A DNA stretch of 64,000 nucleotides from Thermocaproicibacter sp036260805 (GTDB lineage Bacteria; Bacillota; Clostridia; Oscillospirales; Acutalibacteraceae): NCBI GenBank assembly GCA_036260805.1, contig DATALZ010000014.1, forward strand, positions 1 through 64,000. Reading direction: 5' to 3'. Positions 18,479 to 27,018 of this stretch are shown here, piece after piece (the stretch's first letter is position 1; each line of letters opens with the position of its first letter). A program made the position numbers and the translations under genes. The notes under the pieces were generated by a model. The model did no database searches. It was not told the origin of the DNA and saw only the letters and a list, made by a program, of their open reading frames with translations.

Positions 18479-18856
18479 ATGTGGATTCTCAATCTGATTG
18501 TGTCGATGCTGATACCGATTTTCATGATTATCTACAGTAATATTTATCGTAATAAAGCGCCGAAGGATATTAATGGCACCAATGGATACAAAACGGCAAT
18601 GTCCAGGCTGAACAGGGATACCTGGGAGTTTGCCAACCATTATTATAATAACCTGATGCGTGTTGCCGGTTGGGTGCTGCTGGTTGTTTCCCTTGTAGCC
18701 ATGCTGTTCGTGCGTGGGAAAAATGAGGAAATCATAAATAATTCCGGATTGATTCTCCTCGTGGTACAGATTATCGTTATACTGGTTTGCGTAATACCCA
18801 CGGAGAAGGCGCTGCGGAAAACCTTCGACGAGAACGGCAACAGAAAAAATGATTGA
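18479..18856 (+). CDS. SdpI-family small membrane protein
   Basis: A 125-residue protein with three predicted membrane helices at about residues 1-20, 60-80 and 88-108. The segment GTNGYKTAMSRLNRDTWEFA followed by NHYYNN resembles the conserved core of the SdpI/YfhL family. In Bacillus subtilis, SdpI gives immunity to the SdpC toxin and signals to a regulator; the activity here is only inferred. AGGAG lies before the ATG. The gene sits between a response regulator and its kinase, bracketed by two copies of a structured repeat, which suggests it joined the operon as a cassette. No SdpC-like toxin is nearby. Confidence 0.65.
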   Translation: MWILNLIVSMLIPIFMIIYSNIYRNKAPKDINGTNGYKTAMSRLNRDTWEFANHYYNNLMRVAGWVLLVVSLVAMLFVRGKNEEIINNSGLILLVVQIIVILVCVIPTEKALRKTFDENGNRKND

Positions 18857-18859
18857 CAA

Positions 18860-18976
18860 TTCCGGCCATTCGGGGCTGCGCGCCGCTTAACGGAACAGGG
18901 CCCCATGCCGGTGCACTCGCTTCACGGCGCATCGGCGTCACCCCTGACCCGCTGCGCTATGTGCAGTCCCGGATGG
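18860..18976. repeat. Structured ~120-bp repeat, copy 2
   Basis: Second copy of the element at 18310-18428, in the same orientation. The ends CATTCGGGGCTG and CAGTCCCGGATG still pair, using A-T in place of G-C at one position and G-U pairs elsewhere, so pairing was kept while the sequence changed. It begins 3 bp after the SdpI-like stop codon. Confidence 0.75.
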
Positions 18977-19009
18977 CTTAGAATGCTCTTTAAAATTTAA
19001 TTCTTTTTG

Positions 19010-19069
19010 CTTTCTTTTTCTTTTCGAAAGAAAAAGAAAGGTGTTGGCAGCGTTCCGCTGACAACGCAA
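19010..19069. repeat. Double-hairpin repeat before the histidine kinase
   Basis: The first stem, CTTTCTTTTTC/GAAAAAGAAAG (about 19010-19040), is followed directly by GTTGGCAGCG/GCTGACAAC. The same two-hairpin layout (an oligo-T/A stem, then a GC-rich stem) occurs before ilvA at 34456-34516, with different stem sequence. A further motif, CATGCAGGCTCAGCCTGC (19074-19091), follows it and recurs in slightly altered form at 33728-33745 and 40378-40395. Confidence 0.55.
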
Positions 19070-19105
19070 CATGCATGCAGGCTCAGCCTGCAAGGAGGGA
19101 ACAGA

Positions 19106-20566
19106 ATGGGTACGAAAAAAAGCATTGCAAGGCGCTGGATTGCGAATAGCCTTGGTGTTATTCTGCTGATTGTCGTTACCCTGATTGCTACCTTGTCCTT
19201 CGTGGTGCAGGGCTATGTTTACAACGGCATTCAGTCTGCGCTGAACGGGCGCTCCGACGAGCTGACGAACGTGTTCTCCAGCTACGGGAGAAAATCAGCT
19301 TCGGAATTTCTTTCTGCGGCGCGGAGCTATGTTGAGGACTTCCCGAATAAGGAAAGCATGGAGCTGATGGTCATCAGCCAGTCCGGGCGGATTGTGACGA
19401 CATCCATCGGTTTTGCACCCGACCAGACGCAGCCGATACCCGACTACAAGGCGGCGCTCTCCAGCACAAATGATTACGGTACCTGGACGGGCAAACTGAA
19501 AAGCGGAGAACGTGCCATGGCGGTAACGCGCGTGATCCGGAACGAATCCGGCTCGCCTGTGGGGGCAATCCGGTACGTGGTGTCGCTGGATGAAGCCGAC
19601 AAACAGATTTTCACCATTGTGGCGGCGCTGCTTCTGGCCGGCGCGGTTGTGCTGCTGTTTGTGTTTGTTTCGAGCCACTATTTTATCAGGTCCATCCTGA
19701 CACCGATCAACCGAATCGGCGCAACGGCGAAGCTGATTGCGCAGGGCGATTTTAAAGCGCGCATCCAAAAGATGAACAACGATGAAATCGGCGAGCTGTG
19801 CGATACCATTAACGATATGGCGGACGAACTCGGGCAGAACGAAAAGATGAAAAATGATTTCATCTCGTCGGTTTCTCATGAGTTACGCACGCCGCTGACC
19901 GCCATTAAAGGCTGGGCGGAAACGCTGCAGTCCGGCGAAACAGACAAGCAGACCTTTGACCGCGGCATGGGAATCATTGTAAGCGAGACGGAGCGGCTTT
20001 CCGGTATTGTGGAAGAGCTTCTGGATTTCTCGCGCATGCAGAGCGGACGCATGACGCTCACCATGGATAAAATTGACATTTTGGCGGAACTCGGCGCGGC
20101 GGTTTACATGTTCAGCGAACGCGCCCGCAGCGAGCATAAATTCCTGATTTACGACGAACCGGCCATGCTTGCGCCTGTATTGGGCGATATCAACCGCCTG
20201 CGGCAGGTGTTCGTCAACGTGCTGGACAACGCGCTGAAATATACCAAAGAGGGCGGCACCATCACCGTGACCGCCGAAGAGGAAGAAGGGTTCATCCGCG
20301 TAATGATTGCCGACGACGGATGCGGTATCCCGGCGGAACATCTGCCGAATGTAAAGAAAAAATTCTACAAGGCAAACCAGACCGTACGCGGCTCGGGAAT
20401 CGGGCTTGCGCTTGCGGATGAGATTATGGCGCTGCACTCCGGCAGCCTTGAAGTCGACAGCCATGAAAATGTCGGCACGGCTGTAACCATACGCATTCCA
20501 ACGTTCCAGCTGCTGGAAAACGGCACGATGGAAACGGCCAAGGAAGAAAGGAATTCGAATGCATAG
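19106..20566 (+). CDS. Sensor histidine kinase
   Basis: A 486-residue membrane kinase, partner of the response regulator at 17570. The ATG at 19106 follows GGAGGGAACAGA; the upstream ATG at 19007 falls in a repeat. Helices at about residues 15-37 and 170-193 flank an extracytoplasmic sensor domain. HAMP follows (LTPINRIGATAKLIAQGDFK, residues 195-245). The phosphoacceptor is His258 in SVSHELRTPLTAIKG. The ATPase domain at 350-470 has NVLDNALKYTKEGG (N box), IADDGCGIP (G1) and GSGIGLALADEI (G2). Its stop overlaps the next gene by 8 bp. Confidence 0.94.
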   Translation: MGTKKSIARRWIANSLGVILLIVVTLIATLSFVVQGYVYNGIQSALNGRSDELTNVFSSYGRKSASEFLSAARSYVEDFPNKESMELMVISQSGRIVTTSIGFAPDQTQPIPDYKAALSSTNDYGTWTGKLKSGERAMAVTRVIRNESGSPVGAIRYVVSLDEADKQIFTIVAALLLAGAVVLLFVFVSSHYFIRSILTPINRIGATAKLIAQGDFKARIQKMNNDEIGELCDTINDMADELGQNEKMKNDFISSVSHELRTPLTAIKGWAETLQSGETDKQTFDRGMGIIVSETERLSGIVEELLDFSRMQSGRMTLTMDKIDILAELGAAVYMFSERARSEHKFLIYDEPAMLAPVLGDINRLRQVFVNVLDNALKYTKEGGTITVTAEEEEGFIRVMIADDGCGIPAEHLPNVKKKFYKANQTVRGSGIGLALADEIMALHSGSLEVDSHENVGTAVTIRIPTFQLLENGTMETAKEERNSNA

Positions 20567-21533
20567 AGAAAAAACAAAAACAATTACGTCTATTGGCGGA
20601 CAGGCTCTGGTTGAGGGTATTATGATGCGCGGCCCGAAAAAGACGGAGATTGCCGTGCGTATGCCCGACGGAACCATTTCACTGGAAGAAATGCCGGCGG
20701 ACTGCCTGCGCGATAAGAACAGCATCTGGCGCAAGCCGTTTTTCCGCGGAATTGCCGGGTTTATCGATTCGCTTTCCATCGGGTACAAGGCACTTTCGCG
20801 TTCGGTGGAAAAGTCGGGGCTTGACGAAGGCGAAGAGGAACAGTCGAAGTTCGACAAATGGATTGAGGAAAAATTCGGCGACAAGGTTATGAATGTAATT
20901 ATGGGCGCCGGAACCGTGCTTGGCATCCTGCTGGCCATCGCACTGTTTTTCGTCCTGCCGACCTGGGTGTTCAACCTGATCCAAAAATCTGCGGCGCCGT
21001 CGTTTGCTGTGTGGCGTTCTCCGCTGGAGGGCGTAATGCGGATTCTGATCTTCATCGGCTATATTGCTCTGTGCGCGGCGATGCCGGATGTGCGGCGTGT
21101 TTTTGAATACCACGGCGCGGAGCACAAGACGATTTTCTGCTATGAAAACAACGAGGAACTGACCGTGGAAAACGTGCGCAGGCACCAGCGGTTCCATCCG
21201 CGCTGCGGAACAAGTTTCCTCGTTCTGATGCTGCTCATCGGCATTATCATCGGCTTTTTCATCCCGGTTACCAATCCGATTCTGCGTACCCTTGTCAAGC
21301 TGCTGTGCATTCCGATTGTGGTCGGAATCGGCTATGAGCTGATTCGCTACTGCGGCCGCAACGACAACACGCTGACGCACATTATTTCCGCGCCCGGCCT
21401 CTGGATGCAGCGGATTACCACGAAGGAACCGGACGACAGCATGATTGAAGTCACCATTGCCGCGATGCGCGAAGTGATTCCAGAAAACGGCGAGGATAAG
21501 GTCGGAGTGCCGGAAGGCGCGAAAACAGAATGA
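20559..21533 (+). CDS. DUF1385 membrane protein (YqhQ-like)
   Basis: A 324-residue protein of the DUF1385 family, found widely in Firmicutes beside prmC, prfA or rpmE; its biochemical role is not known. The N terminus has GGQALVEGIMMRGP, the family hallmark, and the middle has the conserved EYHGAEHKTIFCYE and RFHPRCGTSFL segments. Membrane helices lie near residues 110-140, 155-175, 215-240 and 245-265. It overlaps both neighbours (8 bp with the kinase, 4 bp with prmC), so it is translationally coupled. Confidence 0.92.
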   Translation: MHREKTKTITSIGGQALVEGIMMRGPKKTEIAVRMPDGTISLEEMPADCLRDKNSIWRKPFFRGIAGFIDSLSIGYKALSRSVEKSGLDEGEEEQSKFDKWIEEKFGDKVMNVIMGAGTVLGILLAIALFFVLPTWVFNLIQKSAAPSFAVWRSPLEGVMRILIFIGYIALCAAMPDVRRVFEYHGAEHKTIFCYENNEELTVENVRRHQRFHPRCGTSFLVLMLLIGIIIGFFIPVTNPILRTLVKLLCIPIVVGIGYELIRYCGRNDNTLTHIISAPGLWMQRITTKEPDDSMIEVTIAAMREVIPENGEDKVGVPEGAKTE

Positions 21534-22378
21534 ATCTGGGCGAAGCATACCGGGAAGGAAAAAGAATGCTGGAATCGGCAGGGAACGAATCCGCGGCGTT
21601 CGACGCGGGGTGCCTGTTTGAAAAAGCCTTCGGGCTTGACCGCCAGCAGAGAATCCTGAATTCGCAAAAAACGGCGGACACGCAGAAAACGGCGGCATAC
21701 TTCGGCATGGCCCGCGAACGCGCCGCAGGCAGGCCACTGCAGTATATTCTGGGTGAGTGGCCCTTTCTGGATTTTACGCTGGAAGTCGGTGAAGGCGTTC
21801 TGGTCCCCCGAGAGGAGACGGAGCTGCTTGTTCGCGCGGCGGCTGAAATGCTGAAAGATGGGAAAAGCCCGAAAATCATTGACCTTTGCTCCGGGTCGGG
21901 CGCGGTTGCGCTCGGCCTTGCTTCTCTGTTGCCTGGCGCACAGGTGACAGCTGCCGAAAAATACGACGGGGCGCTTTCCTATTTGCGGAGGAATATCCGG
22001 AAGGTGGGCTATCCGGGCGTAACGGTTGTGAAAATGGACATTCTGGATACGGATGGAGCGCGGGAATATACCGGTTTTGACTGCATTGTTTCGAACCCGC
22101 CGTATGTGCGGGAGGGAGAAATCGAGTCCCTGCAGACGGAAGTGCGGCACGAACCCCGCGAGGCGCTGGACGGCGGGGACGACGGGCTGGTATTTTACCG
22201 GGCGATTGCGGAAATCTGGCTGCCAAAGCTGAAACCGGGCGGTGCTGCCGCGGTGGAGATCGGCGAGGGGCAGGCCGGCGATGTGAAAAAGCTGTTCGGA
22301 ACCGTGCTGTGCAATATGAAGGTTTTTAAGGATTTTAACGGAATTGAACGCGTTGTCGCCGGGCGCAGAGCACCATAG
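21530..22378 (+). CDS. prmC: Peptide chain release factor glutamine methyltransferase
   Basis: Methylates the glutamine of the GGQ motif in release factors RF1 and RF2 using S-adenosylmethionine. The 282-residue protein has an N-terminal helical domain (1-80), a SAM-binding Rossmann fold with IIDLCSGSGAVALGLA near residue 118, and the catalytic NPPYVRE motif near residue 190. It starts inside the DUF1385 stop (ATGA overlap) and ends before a small hairpin (GGACGCA/TGCGTCC, about 22400-22416) that may act as a terminator. Confidence 0.94.
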   Translation: MNLGEAYREGKRMLESAGNESAAFDAGCLFEKAFGLDRQQRILNSQKTADTQKTAAYFGMARERAAGRPLQYILGEWPFLDFTLEVGEGVLVPREETELLVRAAAEMLKDGKSPKIIDLCSGSGAVALGLASLLPGAQVTAAEKYDGALSYLRRNIRKVGYPGVTVVKMDILDTDGAREYTGFDCIVSNPPYVREGEIESLQTEVRHEPREALDGGDDGLVFYRAIAEIWLPKLKPGGAAAVEIGEGQAGDVKKLFGTVLCNMKVFKDFNGIERVVAGRRAP

Positions 22379-22420
22379 AATTTACAAATAAAGGCGGGAC
22401 GGACGCACGATGCGTCCGTA

Positions 22421-22449
22421 TTGCTTTTCCCACAGAAATCAACTATAAT
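22421..22449 (+). promoter_or_regulatory. recA promoter
   Basis: TTGCTT (22421-22426), a 17-bp spacer and TATAAT (22444-22449), 38 bp before the start codon. I found no GAAC-N4-GTTC LexA box here; only a half-site GAAC occurs at about 22461. Confidence 0.6.
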
Positions 22450-22486
22450 AAAATTATTATGAACGTGCAGGACGGGAGGAAATTTC

Positions 22487-23656
22487 ATGTCGGAAAAAGG
22501 AGCAGCCACCAAAAAGCTGACCAAAACGGTTGACACCAATACCGATAAAAAGACGGCGCTGGAAACCGCGCTGGCACAGATAGAAAAGCAGTTCGGCAAG
22601 GGCGCCGTGATGCGCCTTGGGCAGAATCAGGCCATGCAGGTTGCGTCGATTTCGACCGGCTCTCTGGGGCTTGACCTTGCGCTTGGCATCGGCGGTCTGC
22701 CGCGCGGCCGAATCATTGAGATTTATGGGCCGGAAAGCTCCGGCAAAACGACCCTCGCACTGCACTGCGTCGCGGAGGGACAGAAGAACGGCGGCAACGC
22801 TGCGTTTATCGACGTGGAACATGCCCTTGACCCGGTTTACGCCGCCGCGCTGAACGTAGACGTGGATTCGCTGCTGGTTTCTCAGCCGGACACCGGCGAG
22901 CAGGCGCTGGAAATCACCGAGGCGCTGGTTCGCTCCGGCGCAATTGACGTAATCGTCATCGACTCGGTTGCGGCGCTGGTTCCGCGCGCCGAAATTGAAG
23001 GTGAAATGGGCGACAGCGTGGTTGGCCTGCAGGCGAGACTGATGTCTCAGGCACTCCGCAAACTGGCAGGCGCAATCTCAAAATCCAACTGCATTGCCAT
23101 TTTTATCAACCAGCTGCGCGAAAAAATCGGCATTGCCTACGGCAACCCGGAAGTCACGACCGGCGGCCGTGCGCTGAAATTCTACGCATCCGTACGCTTG
23201 GACGTGCGCAAGGGCGAAGCAATTAAAGTGGGCGGCGAACAGATTGGCTCGCGTACCCGCGTAAAAGTTGTAAAGAATAAAATAGCGCCGCCGTTCCGCA
23301 CCGCAGAATTTGACATGATGTACGGCCACGGCATTTCCCACGAGGGCGAAGTGGTTGACCTCGGCGTCGAACTGGATATCATCCAGAAGAGCGGCGCATG
23401 GTTCTCCTACGGCGAGACCCGTATTGGGCAGGGCCGCGAAAACGTAAAAATATTCCTTACGGAACACCCTGAAATTCAGGAAGAAATCGAAGCCAGAATC
23501 CGGGAAAACACCGCAAAGCTTTTCAACAAGAACACTCAGGAAGCTCAGAAGACACCGTCCGGCGTGAAGCCCGTGAAGGTAAAGGAACCGGAAGACACGG
23601 ACAGCGATGATTCCCGCTATGGCGCCGATATTGATATTGAGGCTGACGACACATGA
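22487..23656 (+). CDS. recA: Recombinase RecA
   Basis: The strand-exchange ATPase of homologous recombination and the co-protease for the SOS repressor. The 389-residue length is slightly long because of a 20-residue N-terminal extension and an acidic tail (DTDSDDSRYGADIDIEADD). The Walker A motif GPESSGKTT lies near residue 84, Walker B VIVIDSVAAL near 160, and the DNA-binding loop and the RLDVRKGEAIK segment near 240. The ribosome site is GGGAGG. recX follows with a 4-bp overlap. Confidence 0.98.
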   Translation: MSEKGAATKKLTKTVDTNTDKKTALETALAQIEKQFGKGAVMRLGQNQAMQVASISTGSLGLDLALGIGGLPRGRIIEIYGPESSGKTTLALHCVAEGQKNGGNAAFIDVEHALDPVYAAALNVDVDSLLVSQPDTGEQALEITEALVRSGAIDVIVIDSVAALVPRAEIEGEMGDSVVGLQARLMSQALRKLAGAISKSNCIAIFINQLREKIGIAYGNPEVTTGGRALKFYASVRLDVRKGEAIKVGGEQIGSRTRVKVVKNKIAPPFRTAEFDMMYGHGISHEGEVVDLGVELDIIQKSGAWFSYGETRIGQGRENVKIFLTEHPEIQEEIEARIRENTAKLFNKNTQEAQKTPSGVKPVKVKEPEDTDSDDSRYGADIDIEADDT

Positions 23657-24267
23657 TGCTTACCGCTGCCGAACCGCGGGGAAAAGGGCTGATTGCCCTT
23701 TTTATCGACGGGGAACAGGCGGTCAGCATTGACGCGGAAACGTACCTGAAATCCGGCCTGAAACCCGGGGACGACCTGACCGACGAACGCCTGCACGAAC
23801 TGATTGAGGCAAGCGACGTGCGCAGGGCCGAACAGAAGGCAATGTACCTTCTGGGGTACCGTTCCCATTCACAGAAGGAGCTTGCCCAGAAGTTGAGCAG
23901 AACCGTCTCCCGCGAAGCCGCAGACAGAGCGGCGGAGAAAATGACGGAGCTCGGTCTGGTGAACGACGAAGAATACGCACGTTCGCTGGCGCGGAGTATG
24001 TTCGGGCGGAAGGGCTTTGCGGCTTCGCGCGTTCGTATGGAGCTGATGCGCAAAGGCATCGACAGGGAACTGGCGGAGCAGATTGCACAGGAGGCCGAAC
24101 CCGACCCGAGGGAAGCAATTCGGCAAATGATCGACAGAAAGTATGCGCGCTGCCTGGATGATGAGAAGGGCCGCCGCCGGACTGTGGCTGCTTTGCAGCG
24201 CATGGGTTACCGGTGGGACGATATCCGGAGCGCGCTTCATGAATTTATAACGGATGAGGAAGAATAA
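23653..24267 (+). CDS. recX: Regulatory protein RecX
   Basis: Binds RecA filaments and limits their activity. The 204-residue protein is made of three-helix repeats; visible family marks are YLLGYRSHSQKELAQKL near residue 75, AAEKMTELGLVNDEEYARSL near 100, and the C-terminal RRTVAALQRMGYRWDDIRSAL. Its ATG overlaps the recA stop, the classic recAX arrangement, and rimO begins directly after its stop codon. Confidence 0.9.
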   Translation: MMLTAAEPRGKGLIALFIDGEQAVSIDAETYLKSGLKPGDDLTDERLHELIEASDVRRAEQKAMYLLGYRSHSQKELAQKLSRTVSREAADRAAEKMTELGLVNDEEYARSLARSMFGRKGFAASRVRMELMRKGIDRELAEQIAQEAEPDPREAIRQMIDRKYARCLDDEKGRRRTVAALQRMGYRWDDIRSALHEFITDEEE

Positions 24268-25599
24268 ATGGCAAATTCGGTAGGGCTGGTCAATCTTGGC
24301 TGCGCAAAAAATCAGGTTGACGGCGAAATGATGCTTGCCGCCCTTCAAAAGGCCGGCTATACGATAAAAGACGACGCCGCGCTTGCGGACGCCGCCATTG
24401 TGAACACCTGCGGATTCATTAATTCCGCAAAGCAGGAAGCCATCGATGAGATTCTGGAGCTTGCCCGGCTGAAAAAGGAAGGGCAGGTTAAGGCCATCAT
24501 CGTAACGGGTTGTCTTGCCGAACGCTACCGCGAAGAAGTGATGAAAGAGATTCCCGAAGCCGACGCGGTTGTTGGAATCGGCGCGGACGCGGATATTGTT
24601 TCAGTTGTGGCGAAAGTACTCGGCGGCGGGAAAGAACAGTCTTTCCCCGAAAAAACCGAGCTGCCTCTCTGCGGCGAGCGTTTGCTCCTTACGCCGAGCT
24701 GGTCGGCTTACCTGAAGATTGCCGAGGGCTGCAACAACCGCTGCTCCTACTGCGCTATCCCGATGATTCGCGGAAAGTATCGCTCCCGGACGATGGAAAG
24801 CATCGAGAAGGAAGCGCGGACACTGGCCGAGAACGGCGCGAAGGAACTGATTCTTATTGCGCAGGACACCACGCGCTACGGAATTGACCTTTACGGTAAA
24901 TTGATGCTGCCGGAGCTGCTTCACCGCCTGTGCAAGGTTGACGGAATCGAATGGATTCGGGTGTTATACGCATACCCCGAAGCAATGACGGACGAACTCC
25001 TGAAAACAATTGCGGAAGAGGAGAAAATCGTAAAATATATCGACCTGCCGCTCCAGCACTGCGACGAAAAGATTTTAAGCTCCATGAAGCGCGGCGGAAA
25101 CCGCGGGGAGCTGACTGCGCTGATCCAAAAAATGCGGGAAGCCGTTCCGGGTCTGGTGCTGCGCACCACGCTGATTGCCGGTTACCCGGGAGAGACGGAC
25201 GAGCAGTTTGACGAACTGTGCTCCTTTGTGCGGGAAATCCGCTTTGAGCGCCTCGGGTGCTTCGCCTATTCGCAGGAAGAGGGCACGGCCGCAGCCGGGC
25301 TTCCGGATCAGCTGGACGAAGAAGAGAAAAACCGCAGAGCGGAAATAGTCATGGAAATCCAGATGAACATTATGCAGGAACAGGGCGAGCAGATGGCCGG
25401 AAAGACCCTGCGCGTGCTGACCGAAGGCTATGACCGCTACGCGGAATGCTGGTTTGGGCGGTCGTTTATGGACTCCCCCGACGTGGATGGGAAAATCTAT
25501 TTTCAGACAAAAGGGAAAAAGCCCGTGCCGGGCCATTTTGTCCATGTGAAAATCACCGACTGTATTGACGGTGACCTGACCGGCGAAGTTGTGAAATAA
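24268..25599 (+). CDS. rimO: Ribosomal protein S12 methylthiotransferase RimO
   Basis: A radical-SAM enzyme adding a methylthio group to the aspartate near the decoding site of protein S12. In this 443-residue protein, residues 5-130 are the UPF0004 domain with cysteines for a second 4Fe-4S cluster (NLGCAKNQVD, NTCGFI, TGCLAERY). Residues 145-365 are the radical-SAM core with EGCNNRCSYCAIP, and residues 370-443 are a TRAM domain. The N-terminal NLGCAKNQVD distinguishes RimO from MiaB. It follows recX without a gap. Confidence 0.95.
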   Translation: MANSVGLVNLGCAKNQVDGEMMLAALQKAGYTIKDDAALADAAIVNTCGFINSAKQEAIDEILELARLKKEGQVKAIIVTGCLAERYREEVMKEIPEADAVVGIGADADIVSVVAKVLGGGKEQSFPEKTELPLCGERLLLTPSWSAYLKIAEGCNNRCSYCAIPMIRGKYRSRTMESIEKEARTLAENGAKELILIAQDTTRYGIDLYGKLMLPELLHRLCKVDGIEWIRVLYAYPEAMTDELLKTIAEEEKIVKYIDLPLQHCDEKILSSMKRGGNRGELTALIQKMREAVPGLVLRTTLIAGYPGETDEQFDELCSFVREIRFERLGCFAYSQEEGTAAAGLPDQLDEEEKNRRAEIVMEIQMNIMQEQGEQMAGKTLRVLTEGYDRYAECWFGRSFMDSPDVDGKIYFQTKGKKPVPGHFVHVKITDCIDGDLTGEVVK

Positions 25600-25619
25600 G
25601 GGGAAAGGATGGTCGTAGA

Positions 25620-26192
25620 ATGAATCTGCCGAATAAACTGACCCTGCTGCGTGTCTTTCTGGTGCCGGTGTTTGTAGTGTTTGCACTTTACCCGCAGATT
25701 CCGAACCATTTCCTCTGGGCGCTGATTGTATTCCTTGGCGCGTCGCTGACCGACCACTATGACGGAAAAATCGCGCGGGAACGGAATATGATCACAAATT
25801 TCGGGAAATTCCTTGACCCGCTTGCGGACAAAGTTCTGGTGATCTCTGCACTTGTCTGCTTTTTGCAGCTTGGGTTTGCAAACGTCTGGTGCGTGCTGAT
25901 TATTATTGTGCGCGACTTTATGGTTACGTCGATCCGCCTGCTTGCGGTGGAAGGGAACGGGACCGTAATTGCGGCGAACAAATGGGCCAAAATCAAAACC
26001 GCCAGCCAGATGACGGCGATTCTTTTTATCCTGTTTTTCCAGAGCCTGCAGGGCTTCCTGAACCTGACGTCCGGTGCGGCAACGCTTCTGCTGATTGGTA
26101 ATATATTGATCTGGATTACCACGGTACTTACGATTATTTCGGGCATAATTTACCTAAAGCAGAATATTCACCTGATTAACACCACAAAATAA
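25620..26192 (+). CDS. pgsA: CDP-diacylglycerol-glycerol-3-phosphate phosphatidyltransferase
   Basis: Makes phosphatidylglycerol phosphate, the first committed step to phosphatidylglycerol and cardiolipin. The 190-residue integral membrane protein has the complete CDP-alcohol phosphotransferase signature starting DGKIAR and continuing to G and two aspartates (FGKFLDPLADK), near residues 44-66. It begins MNLPNKLTLLRVFLVPVFVV, as usual for PgsA. It is the last gene of the recA-recX-rimO-pgsA string; a weak hairpin AAAACAG/CTGTTTT (26211-26238) follows. Confidence 0.95.
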   Translation: MNLPNKLTLLRVFLVPVFVVFALYPQIPNHFLWALIVFLGASLTDHYDGKIARERNMITNFGKFLDPLADKVLVISALVCFLQLGFANVWCVLIIIVRDFMVTSIRLLAVEGNGTVIAANKWAKIKTASQMTAILFILFFQSLQGFLNLTSGAATLLLIGNILIWITTVLTIISGIIYLKQNIHLINTTK

Positions 26193-26299
26193 AAACAGGG
26201 GTGTTTACAGAAAACAGATTCTGTATTATACTGTTTTTGTGTAACAATCGGACGAAATCCCGATTATACTGTAACAGATTCAGTTACCTCACGGTAATT

Positions 26300-26540
26300 G
26301 TTATTTATGAAATGCGATGAGCGGAAGAAGTAACCGCCAAAGAGGGCAACAGAGAGAAAGCGTCGTCGGCTGCGAGCGCTTTTTGCCCGGCAGGCGGCAA
26401 AATGCGTCCGTGAGCGGGCGGGGGGAAGGTAGTATCCCCGCACGGTTGGCCCCGTTAACGGCCGCAAAGAGTAATAAAACGGAGTGGAACCGCGATTTTT
26501 CGCCTCCGTCCCCTTTTCAGGGGACGGAGGTTTTTGTTTG
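26300..26540 (+). ncRNA. T-box leader, apparent Cys specifier, upstream of cysE-cysS
   Basis: A tRNA-sensing antitermination leader. Stem I starts near AATGCGATGAGCGGAAG (about 26310) and includes the AGAGAG-type internal motif. The specifier is read as TGC (26403-26405, Cys), six bases before GAG. The T-box sequence AGTGGAACCGCG is at 26483-26494. The terminator is CCTCCGTCCCC/GGGGACGGAGG (26503-26530) with a T-run at 26531-26535. A -10-like TATACT lies at 26265-26270. The match to downstream cysteine genes supports the specifier, although the base after it is G rather than the usual A. Confidence 0.88.
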
Positions 26541-27018
26541 CAAAAAGAAGAAAAGAAATAACTTTTATCGTTGGCAATTTGCCTCAGAATTATGACACTG
26601 CTAATCTTTTATTAGTCCTCAGGCCAGACGAGGGCACACAGCGCCTTTCACACCTGCGGCATCCATGACTTTGGATAAGCGATTTTATTGCTCTGCTTGT
26701 CACATTGGGACGCTCTCAACTACCTAACAGCAAATCAAAAGTGCAGGCAGTGCCTGCCGCAGGGGGATTTGGAACTCCCGGCGAGAGGGTTCTACAAAAT
26801 CCCCCTGCACCCCCAGGACTCCCCATTGACCTGTCGGCTACCGAACAGATTTAAGGTTTTCATGGACGATTTTTTAATCTTTTGTCTATCAGAGCGACAA
26901 AGTGTATGGAGAATAGCGGGACCACAGCTGACAAAAATAAAAATGAGATACTGTCGGCTTGCTATGGCAAAGCATATCGTTTTCGACAGGCCTTTTACAA
27001 AAGGCCGAGGAGGTTCCT
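26541..27018 (+). repeat. 478-bp untranslated stretch with hairpin repeats between T-box and cysE
   Basis: No convincing gene lies here. The main feature is a 12-bp perfect stem GCAGGGGGATTT/AAATCCCCCTGC (26759-26770 and 26797-26808), preceded by GCAGGCA/TGCCTGC. A second hairpin GGCCTTTT/AAAAGGCC (26990-27007) ends just before the cysE ribosome site. T-box terminators normally sit close to the regulated gene, so this spacer looks like inserted repeat material. Confidence 0.55.

Noticed and set aside
22440..22480. LexA/SOS box before recA
   Set aside because: Only a half-site (GAAC) was found; the second half GTTC at the right spacing is absent.
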